Positions 37,574-46,228 of a stretch of 64,000 nt of DNA are shown here, in pieces. Positions within the stretch are counted from its first letter, which is position 1, and each line of letters starts with the position of its first letter. The notes beneath the pieces were generated by a model. It did no database searches and was not told where the DNA came from. It worked only from the letters and a program-made list of their open reading frames with translations. This stretch comes from Planotetraspora kaengkrachanensis (GTDB lineage: Bacteria; Actinomycetota; Actinomycetes; Streptosporangiales; Streptosporangiaceae). The position numbers and the translations under genes were made by a program. Location of the stretch: the NCBI RefSeq assembly GCF_016862895.1, contig NZ_BONV01000019.1, positions 1 to 64,000 of the forward strand. Direction: 5' to 3'.

Positions 37574-38374
37574 GTGAGTCGTACCCGAATCCGAAGCACT
37601 CCAGTCGACCAGGCGTGTGCCGATGCCGTCGACCTGGCCCGAGCTGTCGCCGAGGAGATGGCCCGTCCGGGTGAGGTGGGGGCGCATCTGGGATTCGAGG
37701 GCGAGGGCGACCGGCTCGTCACCCACTACTTCGAGTGTCTGGAGCGGGCGTACTCGGGCTGGCGGTGGGCGGTCACGGTCACCCGGGCCTCCCGTGCGCG
37801 CAACGTCACCGTGAGCGAGGGCGTGCTGCTGCCGGGGTCGGGCGCGCTGCTCGCTCCCCAGTGGGTGCCGTGGAACGAGCGGCTGCTGCCCGGAGACCTC
37901 GGCGTGGGCGACCTGCTGCCGACCGAGGCCGACGACGACCGTCTCACCCCCGGCTACACCGCCACCGGTGACGATCTCGACGAGCAGATGATCTTCGAGT
38001 ACGGCCTGGGCCGTGCCCGCGTGCTCTCGCCGGTCGGCCGGGACCTGGCCGTGCAGCGCTGGCACTCCGGTGAGGCGGGCCCGCACACCCCGCTGGCGCA
38101 CGCGGCTCCCGCCCAATGCTCGACCTGCGGGTTCTACTGGCCTCTTTCCGGCACGCTGAGGCTCGGCTTCGGCGTCTGCGCCAACGAGTACGCCCCCGAC
38201 GACGGCCGGGTGGTGGCCGCCGACCACGGGTGCGGCGCCCATTCCGAGGCGACGACGGTCCCCTCGATGGTCGTGGAGGCCCAGCCGCCGATCCTCGACG
38301 ACCTGGGATACGACGACCTCACGGAAGCCGGATCGGTCGACGCGACCGACTCCGAGCCGCTCGGTCACTCCTGA
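37574..38374 (+). CDS. DUF3027 protein
   Basis: 266 residues, GTG start. The body (VDLARAVAEEMARPGEVGAH, FECLERAYSGWRWAVTVTRA, VLLPGSGALLAPQWVPWNER) is the DUF3027 pattern. A pair of cysteines (CSTCGFYWPL, ~residue 178) followed by CANEY and HGCGAH makes a putative zinc-binding knuckle. Actinobacteria-specific and of unknown function. One base separates its stop from the start of the giant ATPase gene, so the two are almost certainly coexpressed. Confidence 0.9.
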   Translation: MSRTRIRSTPVDQACADAVDLARAVAEEMARPGEVGAHLGFEGEGDRLVTHYFECLERAYSGWRWAVTVTRASRARNVTVSEGVLLPGSGALLAPQWVPWNERLLPGDLGVGDLLPTEADDDRLTPGYTATGDDLDEQMIFEYGLGRARVLSPVGRDLAVQRWHSGEAGPHTPLAHAAPAQCSTCGFYWPLSGTLRLGFGVCANEYAPDDGRVVAADHGCGAHSEATTVPSMVVEAQPPILDDLGYDDLTEAGSVDATDSEPLGHS

Positions 38375-38375
38375 C

Positions 38376-41324
38376 ATGTTCGATACCGGAAGACTGCGCG
38401 AGACGGTCCTCGCCGCCTGGACGGCGTCGCCCGCCCGATTCCGCGAGGACGCCAACGCGGAGGAGGACTTCGCGCTCGGCGGCTACCGCGACCGGCTGGT
38501 CGTGGAGCTGGCCCAGAACGCGGCGGACGCGGCCCTGCGCGCCGGCGTCCCGGGGCGGCTGAGGTTGTCGCTGAGGGACGGCGTGCTCATGGCCGCCAAC
38601 ACCGGCGCACCGCTCGACGAGGCGGGCGTCGAGGGCCTGTCCACGCTGCGCGTCTCAGGGAAGAGGGACGAGGCGGGCGCGGCCGGCCGGTTCGGCGTCG
38701 GCTTCGCGGCCGTCGTTTCCGTCTGCGACGAGCCCTCGATCGTCTCGCGGGAGACCGGCGGGGTCCGCTGGTCGCGTGGGGAGACGGCCGCCCTCGTGAG
38801 CGCACGTCCCGAGCTCGCCGCCGAGCTGGCCGGCCGCGACGGCCACGTGCCGTTGCTGCGCCTGCCGTTCCCCGCGGAGATCACGGAGGTTCCCGAGGGC
38901 TTCGACACGCTGGTACGGCTCCCGCTCCGCGATGACACGGCCGCGAAGGCCGTGCGGCGGATGCTGGAGGAGGCCGGCCCGGCGCTGCCCCTGGCGATGC
39001 CCGCGCTCGAGACCGTCGAGATCGAGATCGACGGGCTGACGCGCACGATCTCGACCGACGGCTGGCGGATCGTGACCGAGTCGGGGGTGTTCACGCCCGA
39101 GCAGGTCGCCGAGCTGTTCGCCGGCCGGCCGACCGAGGAGCGGGCCCGGCCGTACTGGGAGGTCCGCTGGGCCGTGCACCCGGAGGTCCGCACCCCGAGA
39201 GTGGTGCACGCTCCGACCCCGAGCGACGAGCCCCTCGACCTCCCGGCCCTGCTGATCGCCACGTTCCCATTGACCACCGACCGGCGGCACGTCGCCCCTG
39301 GCCCCCTCACGGACTTCCTGGTCGGCCGGGCCGCGGAGGCGTACGTCCGGCTGCTGCAGGAACTGCCCGCCACCCCGGCCCTGCTCGACCTCGTGCCGGG
39401 GTTGATGGGCAAGGGAGAGCTCGACGCCGCCATCCGCAGGGAGATCATCAGGCTGCTGCCGGGCACGCCGCTGCTCCCGGCGATCTCCGGGATCCTGCCG
39501 GGCGACCAGACGCGGGCCGTCGAGGGCTCGCAGGACTTCCTCGACAAGATCGCGGACATGGTGCCCGGGCTGCTGCCCGCGGGCTGGGCCTCACGCAGTC
39601 CCGCTCTCACCACCCTCGGCGTCAGGCGGGTGGAGCTCGCCGACGTGGTGGACATGTTGTCCGGCGACGCAGTACAGGACAGGGACCCGTCGTGGTGGCG
39701 GTCGTTGTACGCGGTCCTGCCCGCGGACGACCGCGAGGCCATCGGCGCGATTCCCGTGCCGCTCGCGGACGGCCGGCTGGTCCGCGGCCCGCGCGGCACG
39801 CTGGTGCTCTCCGCCGGCCTCGACCATGATCTTGGCGACCGCCCGTCACTCGATCCGGCCCTGCTCGGCCCGCTGGGGCTGCGGATCGTTCATCCCGAGG
39901 CCGTGCATCCGCTGCTGCTCCGGTTGGGCGCGGCCGAGGCCACGCCGAGGACGGTCCTCGACGACCCGCTCACCCACGCCGCCGTGGCCGAGTCGCTCGA
40001 CAGCGCCGATCCCGAGCCGGTGTCCCAGGCCGTGCTCGCGCTGGTCGACGCGGCGGGGCTCACGGCCGGTGAGGCGCCATGGCTGTCCGCGCTGGCGTTG
40101 CGGGGCTCGGACGGCGAGCTCTACGCCGCCGGCGACCTGCTCCTCGAGGGCGGTTCGCTGGCCGGGCTGATCGACCGGGACGTGCCGTTCGGCGTCGCCG
40201 CGGCCGACCTGGTCGAGAAGTACGGCTCGCACGTGCTGGCGGCGGCCGGCGTGCTCGACGGGTTCGCCGTGGTCAACGACTCCGACGTCGTGCTGGACCT
40301 GTCCGAATGCGACCACGACCTCGATCTCGAGGACGAGTGGATCGAGGCGGTGCTCGATCTGCTGCCCGACTTGGACGTGCCACCGGTGGCGAGGGAGTTC
40401 ACCGCCGTCCGCGACCTGGAATACGTCGCCGAGTGGACCTCCGCGCTCGGCCTGCTCTCCCGGCCGCCGCTGCGGGCCGCGCTGCTGCCGCTTCGCGTGC
40501 TCGTGGCGGGCGAGACGGTCGAGGTCCCCTCGTACACGGCGTGGTGGCTGTCGCGGCATCCCGTGCTCGGCGGCCGCGTCCCCACGACGCTCCGGCTTCC
40601 CTCGGGCGACCCTCTGCTGTTCGGCCTGTACGGCGACGCCCCGGCGGGGATCGACGAGAGCGCGCTGAAGATGATCGGCGTCAGGTCGTCACTCGAGGAG
40701 TTGCTGGCCTCACACGGCGGGCCGGAGGAACTGCTCGACCAGCTCGCCGACCCCGCGGCCGAGGTCGACCGGGCGCAGCTGCGCTCCCTCTACACGGCCC
40801 TTGCGGGCGTCGACCCCGAGCGGGTGAGCCCGCCGGACCTGGTCCGGGCCGTGCTGAAGGGGGCGATCGTGGTGGCGGAGGCCGACGAGGGCTCCGTCGT
40901 CGTGGAGGCGCCCGACCTGCTGCCCCTGGTGGAGGACCGGCCGCTCGTGCTCGCGCCGTTCGATCTCGCGGAGGCGTTGTCGGAGGTGCTGGACCTGCCC
41001 CTGGTCGGGGAGGTCGTCACGGGCGCGGTGACGTCGGCGGGAGTGGAGCGGCCGGTGCCGCCGGAGGTGCGGTCACTGCTGCCCTCCGTGCCGCTGAGCT
41101 ATGTCGAGCACGACGAGCTGCAGGTGGACGGCAGGCCGGTGCCCTGGCGTTTCTTCGAGGGAAGGGTCCACGCCTCGGGTGTCGAGGGCCTGGCGAGGGG
41201 CCTCGCGTGGGCCGCCGGCCAGTGGGGCGACCGGCTAGCGGTGGCCGCGCTCCTGCGGGATCCCGGCAGGGTTCCGCTGCTGCTGGCCGAGGCCGACCTC
41301 GACCCGGTGACCGCGCTGGGGTGA
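38376..41324 (+). CDS. Large Hsp90/sacsin-type ATPase (GHKL fold)
   Basis: 982 residues. The N-terminus carries a Bergerat (GHKL) ATP-binding fold: N-box RLVVELAQNAADAAL with Asn48, then VLMAANTGAPLDEAGVEGLS (D/G loop) and the glycine box AGRFGVGFAAV (104-112). This is the Hsp90/sacsin-like N-terminal domain described in actinobacteria. The remaining ~800 residues are Leu/Pro/Asp-rich and I see no further named domain; two or three long repeat-like segments beginning with LPLRVLVAGE-type strands may be beta-rich. It is directly downstream of the DUF3027 gene and ends with a terminator. Chaperone-like remodelling is inferred from the fold only. Confidence 0.8.
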   Translation: MFDTGRLRETVLAAWTASPARFREDANAEEDFALGGYRDRLVVELAQNAADAALRAGVPGRLRLSLRDGVLMAANTGAPLDEAGVEGLSTLRVSGKRDEAGAAGRFGVGFAAVVSVCDEPSIVSRETGGVRWSRGETAALVSARPELAAELAGRDGHVPLLRLPFPAEITEVPEGFDTLVRLPLRDDTAAKAVRRMLEEAGPALPLAMPALETVEIEIDGLTRTISTDGWRIVTESGVFTPEQVAELFAGRPTEERARPYWEVRWAVHPEVRTPRVVHAPTPSDEPLDLPALLIATFPLTTDRRHVAPGPLTDFLVGRAAEAYVRLLQELPATPALLDLVPGLMGKGELDAAIRREIIRLLPGTPLLPAISGILPGDQTRAVEGSQDFLDKIADMVPGLLPAGWASRSPALTTLGVRRVELADVVDMLSGDAVQDRDPSWWRSLYAVLPADDREAIGAIPVPLADGRLVRGPRGTLVLSAGLDHDLGDRPSLDPALLGPLGLRIVHPEAVHPLLLRLGAAEATPRTVLDDPLTHAAVAESLDSADPEPVSQAVLALVDAAGLTAGEAPWLSALALRGSDGELYAAGDLLLEGGSLAGLIDRDVPFGVAAADLVEKYGSHVLAAAGVLDGFAVVNDSDVVLDLSECDHDLDLEDEWIEAVLDLLPDLDVPPVAREFTAVRDLEYVAEWTSALGLLSRPPLRAALLPLRVLVAGETVEVPSYTAWWLSRHPVLGGRVPTTLRLPSGDPLLFGLYGDAPAGIDESALKMIGVRSSLEELLASHGGPEELLDQLADPAAEVDRAQLRSLYTALAGVDPERVSPPDLVRAVLKGAIVVAEADEGSVVVEAPDLLPLVEDRPLVLAPFDLAEALSEVLDLPLVGEVVTGAVTSAGVERPVPPEVRSLLPSVPLSYVEHDELQVDGRPVPWRFFEGRVHASGVEGLARGLAWAAGQWGDRLAVAALLRDPGRVPLLLAEADLDPVTALG

Positions 41325-41329
41325 GCGCA

Positions 41330-41351
41330 GCCGGGGGGTCTCCTCCCCGGC
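41330..41351. terminator. Convergent hairpin between the ATPase gene and DUF2530
   Basis: GCCGGGG at 41330-41336 pairs with CCCCGGC at 41345-41351, a 7-bp GC stem in the 34-base gap between two convergent genes. No T tract. Confidence 0.5.
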
Positions 41352-41358
41352 CGCCGCC

Positions 41359-41571
41359 TCAGTGGCGCCTGGCGTCGCGGCGGTGGACGTAGTAGACGCC
41401 GAACAGGCCCAGACCGATTCCCACCACGCAGGTCCAGATCGACCAGGTGTGCACGGGCCGGATGATCAGCAGCACGACCAGGGCGATCGCCCACAACCCC
41501 GTTCCCACCAGGAAGGTCCTGGTGTCGTTGGTCTTGAGGGGTTGGGGATCGGGTCGGCGCGGCTGGTTCAC
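41359..41571 (-). CDS. DUF2530 small membrane protein
   Basis: 70 residues with two membrane helices (TFLVGTGLWAIALVVLLII and WTCVVGIGLGLFGVYYV) separated by RPVHTWSI and ending in a basic tail HRRDARRH. The family is actinobacterial and uncharacterised. It is convergent with the giant ATPase and divergent from the purine permease. Confidence 0.88.
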   Translation of the reverse strand: MNQPRRPDPQPLKTNDTRTFLVGTGLWAIALVVLLIIRPVHTWSIWTCVVGIGLGLFGVYYVHRRDARRH

Positions 41572-41681
41572 CCCGCAAGCTTAAGAGATCGGGCGAACGG
41601 GGGTGACCTCGGATGACAGATTAGTCACAAAAGGACAACTCCGTCTTTTCGTAAAAGGTGTCATCCTGTCACTCTGCGCGC

Positions 41682-43145
41682 GTGAACCAAACCAGCAGTT
41701 CCACTGCACTTGATCGCTATTTTTCCATCTCAGCGCGTGGCTCCACGGTGGGTCAGGAGATCCGCGGCGGCATCGCCACCTTTTTCACGATGGCCTACAT
41801 CGTGGTCCTCAATCCCCTCATCATCGGGACCGCCGCGGACAAGGCCGGGCAGTTTCTCGGTGACGGCAGCGTCCCGAATCTCCCGTTGGTCGCCGCCGCG
41901 ACGGCGTTCGTGGCCGGAATCGTCACGATCGCGATGGGCGTGTTCGGCCGGGTGCCGTTCGCGCTGGCCACTGGGCTCGGCCTGAACGCCTTCCTCGCCT
42001 TCGGCGTCGCGAGCCAGATGTCCTGGGAAGACGCCATGGGCCTGGTCGTGCTCGAGGGCATCGTGATCGCCATCCTGGTGGTCACGGGTTTCAGGGTCGC
42101 GGTGTTCAACGCCATCCCCGCCCAGCTCAAGACGGCGATCAGCGTCGGGATCGGCCTGTTCATCACGCTCATCGGCTTCGTCGACGCAGGCTTCGTGCGG
42201 CGCATCCCCGACGCCGCGCACACCACCGTGCCGGTGCAGCTCGGCTCGCTCGGCAACGGCTCGCTGACCGGCTGGCCGACGCTGGTCTTCGTCGTGGGCC
42301 TGCTGGCGACGGCGTTCCTGGTGGCGCGCAAGGCGAAGGGCGCGATCCTCGTCGGCATCGTCGCGACGACGATCTTCGCGTTCGTGGTGGAGCTGATCGG
42401 CGACCTCGGCAGTCAGCCAGGGAAGCCGAACGGGTGGAGCCTCAACATCCCCCAGTGGCCCGGCAAGATCATTGACGTCCCCGACCTGTCGCTGATCGGC
42501 CAGTTCAGCCTGTTCGGCGCGTTCGCCCAGATCGGCGGGCTCGCGGCGGTCCTGCTGGTCTTCACGCTGATGCTCGCCGACTTCTTCGACACCATGGGCA
42601 CGATCGTGGGCGTCGGCCGCCAGGCGGGTCTCGTCCGCGCCGACGGCACCATGGAGCGGACCCGCGAGATCCTGCTGGTCGACTCCGTCGCCGCGGCGGC
42701 CGGCGGCGCGGCGAGCGTCTCGTCGAACACCACCTACATCGAGTCCGCGTCCGGCGTCGGGGAGGGCGCGCGAACGGGTCTCGCGAGCGTGGTCACCGGC
42801 CTGCTCTTCCTGCTCGCGATGTTCTTCGCGCCGCTGACCGACATCGTCCCCTTCGAGGCGGCGACCCCCGCACTGGTGATCGTCGGCTTCCTGATGATGA
42901 CCCAGATCAAGGAGATCGACTTCAGCGACTTCGAGATCGCGATCCCGGCCTTCCTGACGATCGTGCTGATGCCGTTCACCTACTCGATCACCGCGGGGAT
43001 CGGGGCGGGCTTCGTCAGCTACATCGTGATCAAGGTCCTGCGCGGCAAGGCCAAGGAGGTCCACCCGCTGCTCTGGCTCGTGGGGATCCTCTTCGTCGTC
43101 TACTTCGCGCTGGAGCCGATCAAGAGCCTGCTCGGGATCGGCTGA
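41682..43145 (+). CDS. NCS2-type (AzgA-like) purine permease
   Basis: 487 residues; GTG 41682 (MNQTSSSTALDRYFSI after initiator) is preferred over the 41658 extension. The AzgA/PbuG branch signature is RYFSISARGSTVGQEIRGGIATFFTMAYIVVLNP, and LGLNAFLAFGVASQM and FDTMGTIVGVGRQAGL follow. It has about 13 membrane helices and probably imports guanine, hypoxanthine or adenine by proton symport. A long near-perfect hairpin follows the stop. Confidence 0.93.
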   Translation: MNQTSSSTALDRYFSISARGSTVGQEIRGGIATFFTMAYIVVLNPLIIGTAADKAGQFLGDGSVPNLPLVAAATAFVAGIVTIAMGVFGRVPFALATGLGLNAFLAFGVASQMSWEDAMGLVVLEGIVIAILVVTGFRVAVFNAIPAQLKTAISVGIGLFITLIGFVDAGFVRRIPDAAHTTVPVQLGSLGNGSLTGWPTLVFVVGLLATAFLVARKAKGAILVGIVATTIFAFVVELIGDLGSQPGKPNGWSLNIPQWPGKIIDVPDLSLIGQFSLFGAFAQIGGLAAVLLVFTLMLADFFDTMGTIVGVGRQAGLVRADGTMERTREILLVDSVAAAAGGAASVSSNTTYIESASGVGEGARTGLASVVTGLLFLLAMFFAPLTDIVPFEAATPALVIVGFLMMTQIKEIDFSDFEIAIPAFLTIVLMPFTYSITAGIGAGFVSYIVIKVLRGKAKEVHPLLWLVGILFVVYFALEPIKSLLGIG

Positions 43146-43155
43146 CGTCGAGGCC

Positions 43156-43193
43156 GTCGTGGTGGTGGCGGAGCGGGCCACCACCATGACGAC
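43156..43193 (+). terminator. Hairpin after the purine permease gene
   Basis: GTCGTGGTGGTGGC at 43156-43169 pairs with GCCACCACCATGACGAC at 43177-43193 through a 13-bp stem with a bulge. Placed 10 bases after the stop codon, it is a probable terminator without T tract. Confidence 0.55.
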
Positions 43194-43253
43194 CTGGCCG
43201 TGCAGCCGGGTCTGGCCGTCCAGGCAGGACGCGGGCCCGCGTGAGGGGGCGCG

Positions 43254-43724
43254 TCACACCGCGCCGGCGGCGGCGAACGTGCAGATCGCGGCGCCGAGGA
43301 TGAGCGAGTGCAGGATCATGTGCTCGAGGTTGGGGCGGGGGCGGTCCCCCAGGCGGGGGAGCACGATGACGGTCATGGCGTAGGTCCGCGCATGCAGGCC
43401 GGCCCAGGTCTCTCCGGTGCCCGCGGTCGCCCAGGGGGCCGTGACGCCGGCCAGGTACGGAAGCCACCACAGGGTCAGGCCGCCGAGGACGACGAGCAGT
43501 TCCAGGCCCGCGCCCGCATAGGCGAGGACCGGCAGGCCGGCGGCGCCGGCGGCGACGAGGAGAACGGCCGGGACCAGCATGACCGGCGCGTTGATCGCCA
43601 CCTCTGTGATCTGCTCCGACCTCTTCGCGTCCCGAACGTTGTTGAACGGGAAGACGTCGACGAGCGTGGTGAAGACGAAGTAGGCGTCGGCCAGGAGCAG
43701 CAGGACGAGCGCGACGGCGAACAT
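43254..43724 (-). CDS. Hypothetical membrane protein downstream of TetR
   Basis: 156 residues with about four membrane helices (FAVALVLLLLADAYFVFTTL, INAPVMLVPAVLLVAAGAAG, YAGAGLELLVVLGGLTLWWLPY and LHSLILGAAICTFAAAGAV). A charged segment (NNVRDAKRSEQITEVA) follows the first helix. No known domain. It lies 29 bases after the TetR gene on the same strand and is the likely target of that repressor. Confidence 0.72.
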   Translation of the reverse strand: MFAVALVLLLLADAYFVFTTLVDVFPFNNVRDAKRSEQITEVAINAPVMLVPAVLLVAAGAAGLPVLAYAGAGLELLVVLGGLTLWWLPYLAGVTAPWATAGTGETWAGLHARTYAMTVIVLPRLGDRPRPNLEHMILHSLILGAAICTFAAAGAV

Positions 43725-43753
43725 GGGGGCGTCCTTACTCGGGGAGGGTGGGT

Positions 43754-44326
43754 TCAGCCGGCGTCGGCGCCGTGACGCGCGTGGACTCCGGCGAGGAACG
43801 TGGAAAGGGCGATGTCGAACCAGGTGTCGTAGTACGCCCGGGGTGCGGCCGGGGGCTCGGGGACCTCGCCGAACTCGGCCAGGGCGTGGCCGGTCACGAG
43901 GATGAACAGCGACTGCACCAGGAACAGCGCCTCCTCGTCGGTGAGGCGCAGGCCGGCGTGCATCGAGGCCAGCACCAGGGGGACCGCCGGTTCGAACACC
44001 TCCGGCGACACGTTCCGCACGGCGACGACCGCGGCGGCTCCGGGATGGACCCCCAGGGCCTCCCGCAGGGAGTGCGCCATTCCGGTCATCAGCTCACGCC
44101 ACCCCGATTCAGGGGTGAGCGCGGCGAGCACCTGCGACGCGACGCGGTCGGACACCAGTTGGAGCAGCGCGGCCTTGTTCGGCACGTGGTAGTAGAGCGA
44201 GGCCGCCTTCACGTCGAGCCGCGTGGCCAGCGTGCGCATCGACAGCGCGGCGACGCCCTCCTGGTCGAGGAGGTCGAACACCGCGCGGAGGATCGATTCG
44301 GTGTCGAGACGTGCCGCCGGGCTCAT
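43754..44326 (-). CDS. TetR-family regulator
   Basis: 190 residues. The DNA-binding domain is at residues 9-55 (ILRAVFDLLDQEGVAALSMR then the turn TLATRLDVKAASLYYHVPNK), followed by an all-helical ligand-binding domain with the WRELMTGMAHSLREAL and ALAEFGEVPE segments. It is a typical repressor of the TetR_C type. Two identical palindromes upstream of its start (44340-44352 and 44360-44372) are the probable operators, giving autoregulation and control of the membrane protein gene. Confidence 0.92.
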   Translation of the reverse strand: MSPAARLDTESILRAVFDLLDQEGVAALSMRTLATRLDVKAASLYYHVPNKAALLQLVSDRVASQVLAALTPESGWRELMTGMAHSLREALGVHPGAAAVVAVRNVSPEVFEPAVPLVLASMHAGLRLTDEEALFLVQSLFILVTGHALAEFGEVPEPPAAPRAYYDTWFDIALSTFLAGVHARHGADAG

Positions 44327-44339
44327 GGACGATTCCTTT

Positions 44340-44372
44340 CTAACATCGTTAGGTTGAGACTAACAGCGTTAG
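44340..44372. promoter_or_regulatory. Double TetR-type operator palindrome
   Basis: CTAACATCGTTAG (44340-44352) and CTAACAGCGTTAG (44360-44372) are two near-identical inverted repeats of CTAAC-N3-GTTAG with centres 20 bp apart, two helical turns, 14 bases upstream of the TetR start. The second is the cleaner palindrome. Confidence 0.82.
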
Positions 44373-44508
44373 AATGGGGGTGCAAGCGTCGGTTCGGGAT
44401 CGGGGGGTCCGGGTGGGCGGCGTCCCGTGGTTGTTGTCACACAGGGGCCGTCGCGTGCCTGCGAGGCTCTGAGCTCGCGAATTGCGGAATATCGGCAGGC
44501 GACATAAA

Positions 44509-44536
44509 GTTAGCAAAGGTAATGAGACATGCTAAC
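44509..44536. promoter_or_regulatory. Putative MarR operator overlapping the marR start
   Basis: GTTAGCA at 44509-44515 is the reverse complement of TGCTAAC at 44530-44536, with 14 bases between them. The right arm covers the start codon at 44529, so the MarR protein could block its own transcription or translation initiation. The arm GTTAGC shares the GTTAG core of the TetR site nearby. Confidence 0.6.
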
Positions 44537-44972
44537 AAAGACAGAGAATCTCCGAAGCGACGCCGGCCTCGCGTCCGCGTTGCGCGTTTCGCTCGCGCGC
44601 CTGAACCGCCGGCTGCGCAAGCAGGGTGCGCATCACTCGCTGACCCCCACTCAGCTCGCGACGCTGGCGGCCGTCGAGAGCCACACCGAGATGACCCCCG
44701 GCGAGCTGGCGGAGCACGAGAAGGTGCAGCCGCCCTCCATGACCCGAGTGATCGCCAAGCTCGAGGAGCGGGGTCTGCTGGCACGCAGGCCCCATCCGAC
44801 GGACCGGAGACAGGTCACCGTCCGCCTGACGGAGGCGGGGACGGCGCTGCTCAAGGAGGAGCGCCGGATGAAGGAGGCCTGGCTCGCGCGTCAGCTCAAG
44901 GAGCTGACGCCGGAGGAGCGGGCGGCGCTGCGGGTGGCGGCTCCGATTCTGGCGAGGCTCTCCCAGATGTAG
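44529..44972 (+). CDS. MarR-family regulator
   Basis: 147 residues. The winged helix is visible in LTPTQLATLAAVESHTEMTP (helix 2) and VQPPSMTRVIAKLEERGLLA (recognition helix and turn), with the wing RRPHPTDRRQVTVRLT. Flanking helices form the dimer interface. It is four to five bases upstream of an MFS efflux gene, with which it forms a typical repressor-exporter pair. A perfect inverted repeat overlaps its start codon. Confidence 0.93.
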   Translation: MLTKTENLRSDAGLASALRVSLARLNRRLRKQGAHHSLTPTQLATLAAVESHTEMTPGELAEHEKVQPPSMTRVIAKLEERGLLARRPHPTDRRQVTVRLTEAGTALLKEERRMKEAWLARQLKELTPEERAALRVAAPILARLSQM

Positions 44973-44977
44973 GGGGG

Positions 44978-46228
44978 ATGTTCCGCTCGCTGCGCAACTA
45001 CAACTACCGGCTGTTCGCGGCCGGTGGAGTGGTGTCCAACATCGGCACCTGGATGCAGCGGACGGCGCAGGACTGGCTGGTCCTCGACCTCACGGGCGGC
45101 AGCGGCTCCGCTCTCGGCGTGACCGTCGCGCTGCAGTTCCTGCCGGTGATGTTGTTCGGCCTGTGGGGCGGCATGCTCGCGGACCGCTACCCCAAGCGGC
45201 GGGTGCTGGTCGTGGCCCAGACCCTGATGGGCCTGCTCGCGCTGAGCATGGGCGTGCTCGTCCTGACGGGCTCCGTGCAGGTGTGGCACGTCTACGTGAT
45301 GGCCTTCACCCTCGGCCTGGTCTCCTGTGTCGAGGTCCCGACTCGGCAGTCGTTCGTCGTGGAGATGGTGGGCCGCAAGGACCTGCCGAACGCGATCGCG
45401 CTCAACAGCTCGACGTTCAACCTGGCCAGGGTGGTCGGCCCGGCCGCCGCGGGCGTGTTCATCTACTGGATGGGCACCGGCCCGATCTTCCTGCTGAACG
45501 CGGCGTCGTTCGCCGCCGTGATCATCGGGCTGATCCTCATGCGGGGCTCGGAGCTGCGCAGCCCCGAGCCGGTTCCCCGGGCCAGGGGTCAGCTCCGCGA
45601 AGGGGTGCGGTACGTCTTCGAACGGCCTGATCTCCTGCTGCCGCTGCTCATCGTCGGCTTCATGGCGGTCTTCGCGCAGAGCTTCACGACCAGCATCGCC
45701 CTCATGGCCAGGCAGGTGTACGGCGCGGGCGCGTCGTCCTTCGGCATCGCGTCCAGCGCGTTCGCCGTCGGGGCCCTCGGCGGCGCCCTGCTGGCCGCGC
45801 GGCGGGTCAAGCAGAGCCGAAGGTTCCTGCTCGCCGGATCCGTGTGCTTCGGGATCTTCCAGATCACGGCCGGGATCGCCCCCGACTACCCGATCTTCCT
45901 GCTCCTGCTCGTCCCGGCGGGAATGGCCATGATCACGGTCAACACCACCGCGAACACCATGGTCCAACTCGGTTCTTCGCCCGACATGCGCGGCCGGGTC
46001 ATGGGCATCTACGTGCTCGTGTTCACGGCGGGGGCGCCCGTGGGGTCGCCGCTCGTGGGATGGCTGTCCGAGACGGCAGGCCCGCGTGCCGCCGTCCTGA
46101 CCGCCGGCGTGCTGAGCGTGGTGGGCACCGGCCTCGCCCTGCTGCTGACCAGGGTCGTCGCAGCCCGTGCGGCCGCCGGGGAACAATCGGTCCGTGAGGT
46201 TGTTCCTGGCGCTGCTACCGCCGTCTGA
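44978..46228 (+). CDS. MFS exporter in a MarR-MFS operon (DHA3-type)
   Basis: 416 residues from ATG 44978 (GGGGGG directly before). The N-terminus (FRSLRNYNYRLFAAGGVVSN, GTWMQRTAQDWLVLDLTGG) and GGMLADRYPKRRVLVVAQT are the signature of the DHA3 subfamily that includes EntS- and macrolide-efflux-like proteins. Twelve helices are visible. With a MarR regulator in the same operon and only five bases between them it is probably an efflux pump induced by a phenolic or antibiotic-like compound. The ligand is unknown. Confidence 0.93.
   Translation: MFRSLRNYNYRLFAAGGVVSNIGTWMQRTAQDWLVLDLTGGSGSALGVTVALQFLPVMLFGLWGGMLADRYPKRRVLVVAQTLMGLLALSMGVLVLTGSVQVWHVYVMAFTLGLVSCVEVPTRQSFVVEMVGRKDLPNAIALNSSTFNLARVVGPAAAGVFIYWMGTGPIFLLNAASFAAVIIGLILMRGSELRSPEPVPRARGQLREGVRYVFERPDLLLPLLIVGFMAVFAQSFTTSIALMARQVYGAGASSFGIASSAFAVGALGGALLAARRVKQSRRFLLAGSVCFGIFQITAGIAPDYPIFLLLLVPAGMAMITVNTTANTMVQLGSSPDMRGRVMGIYVLVFTAGAPVGSPLVGWLSETAGPRAAVLTAGVLSVVGTGLALLLTRVVAARAAAGEQSVREVVPGAATAV

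Noticed and set aside
43748..44977. 410-residue N-terminal extension of the MarR-linked MFS protein
   Set aside because: It crosses the TetR gene and the MarR gene in other frames; the real start is ATG 44978.
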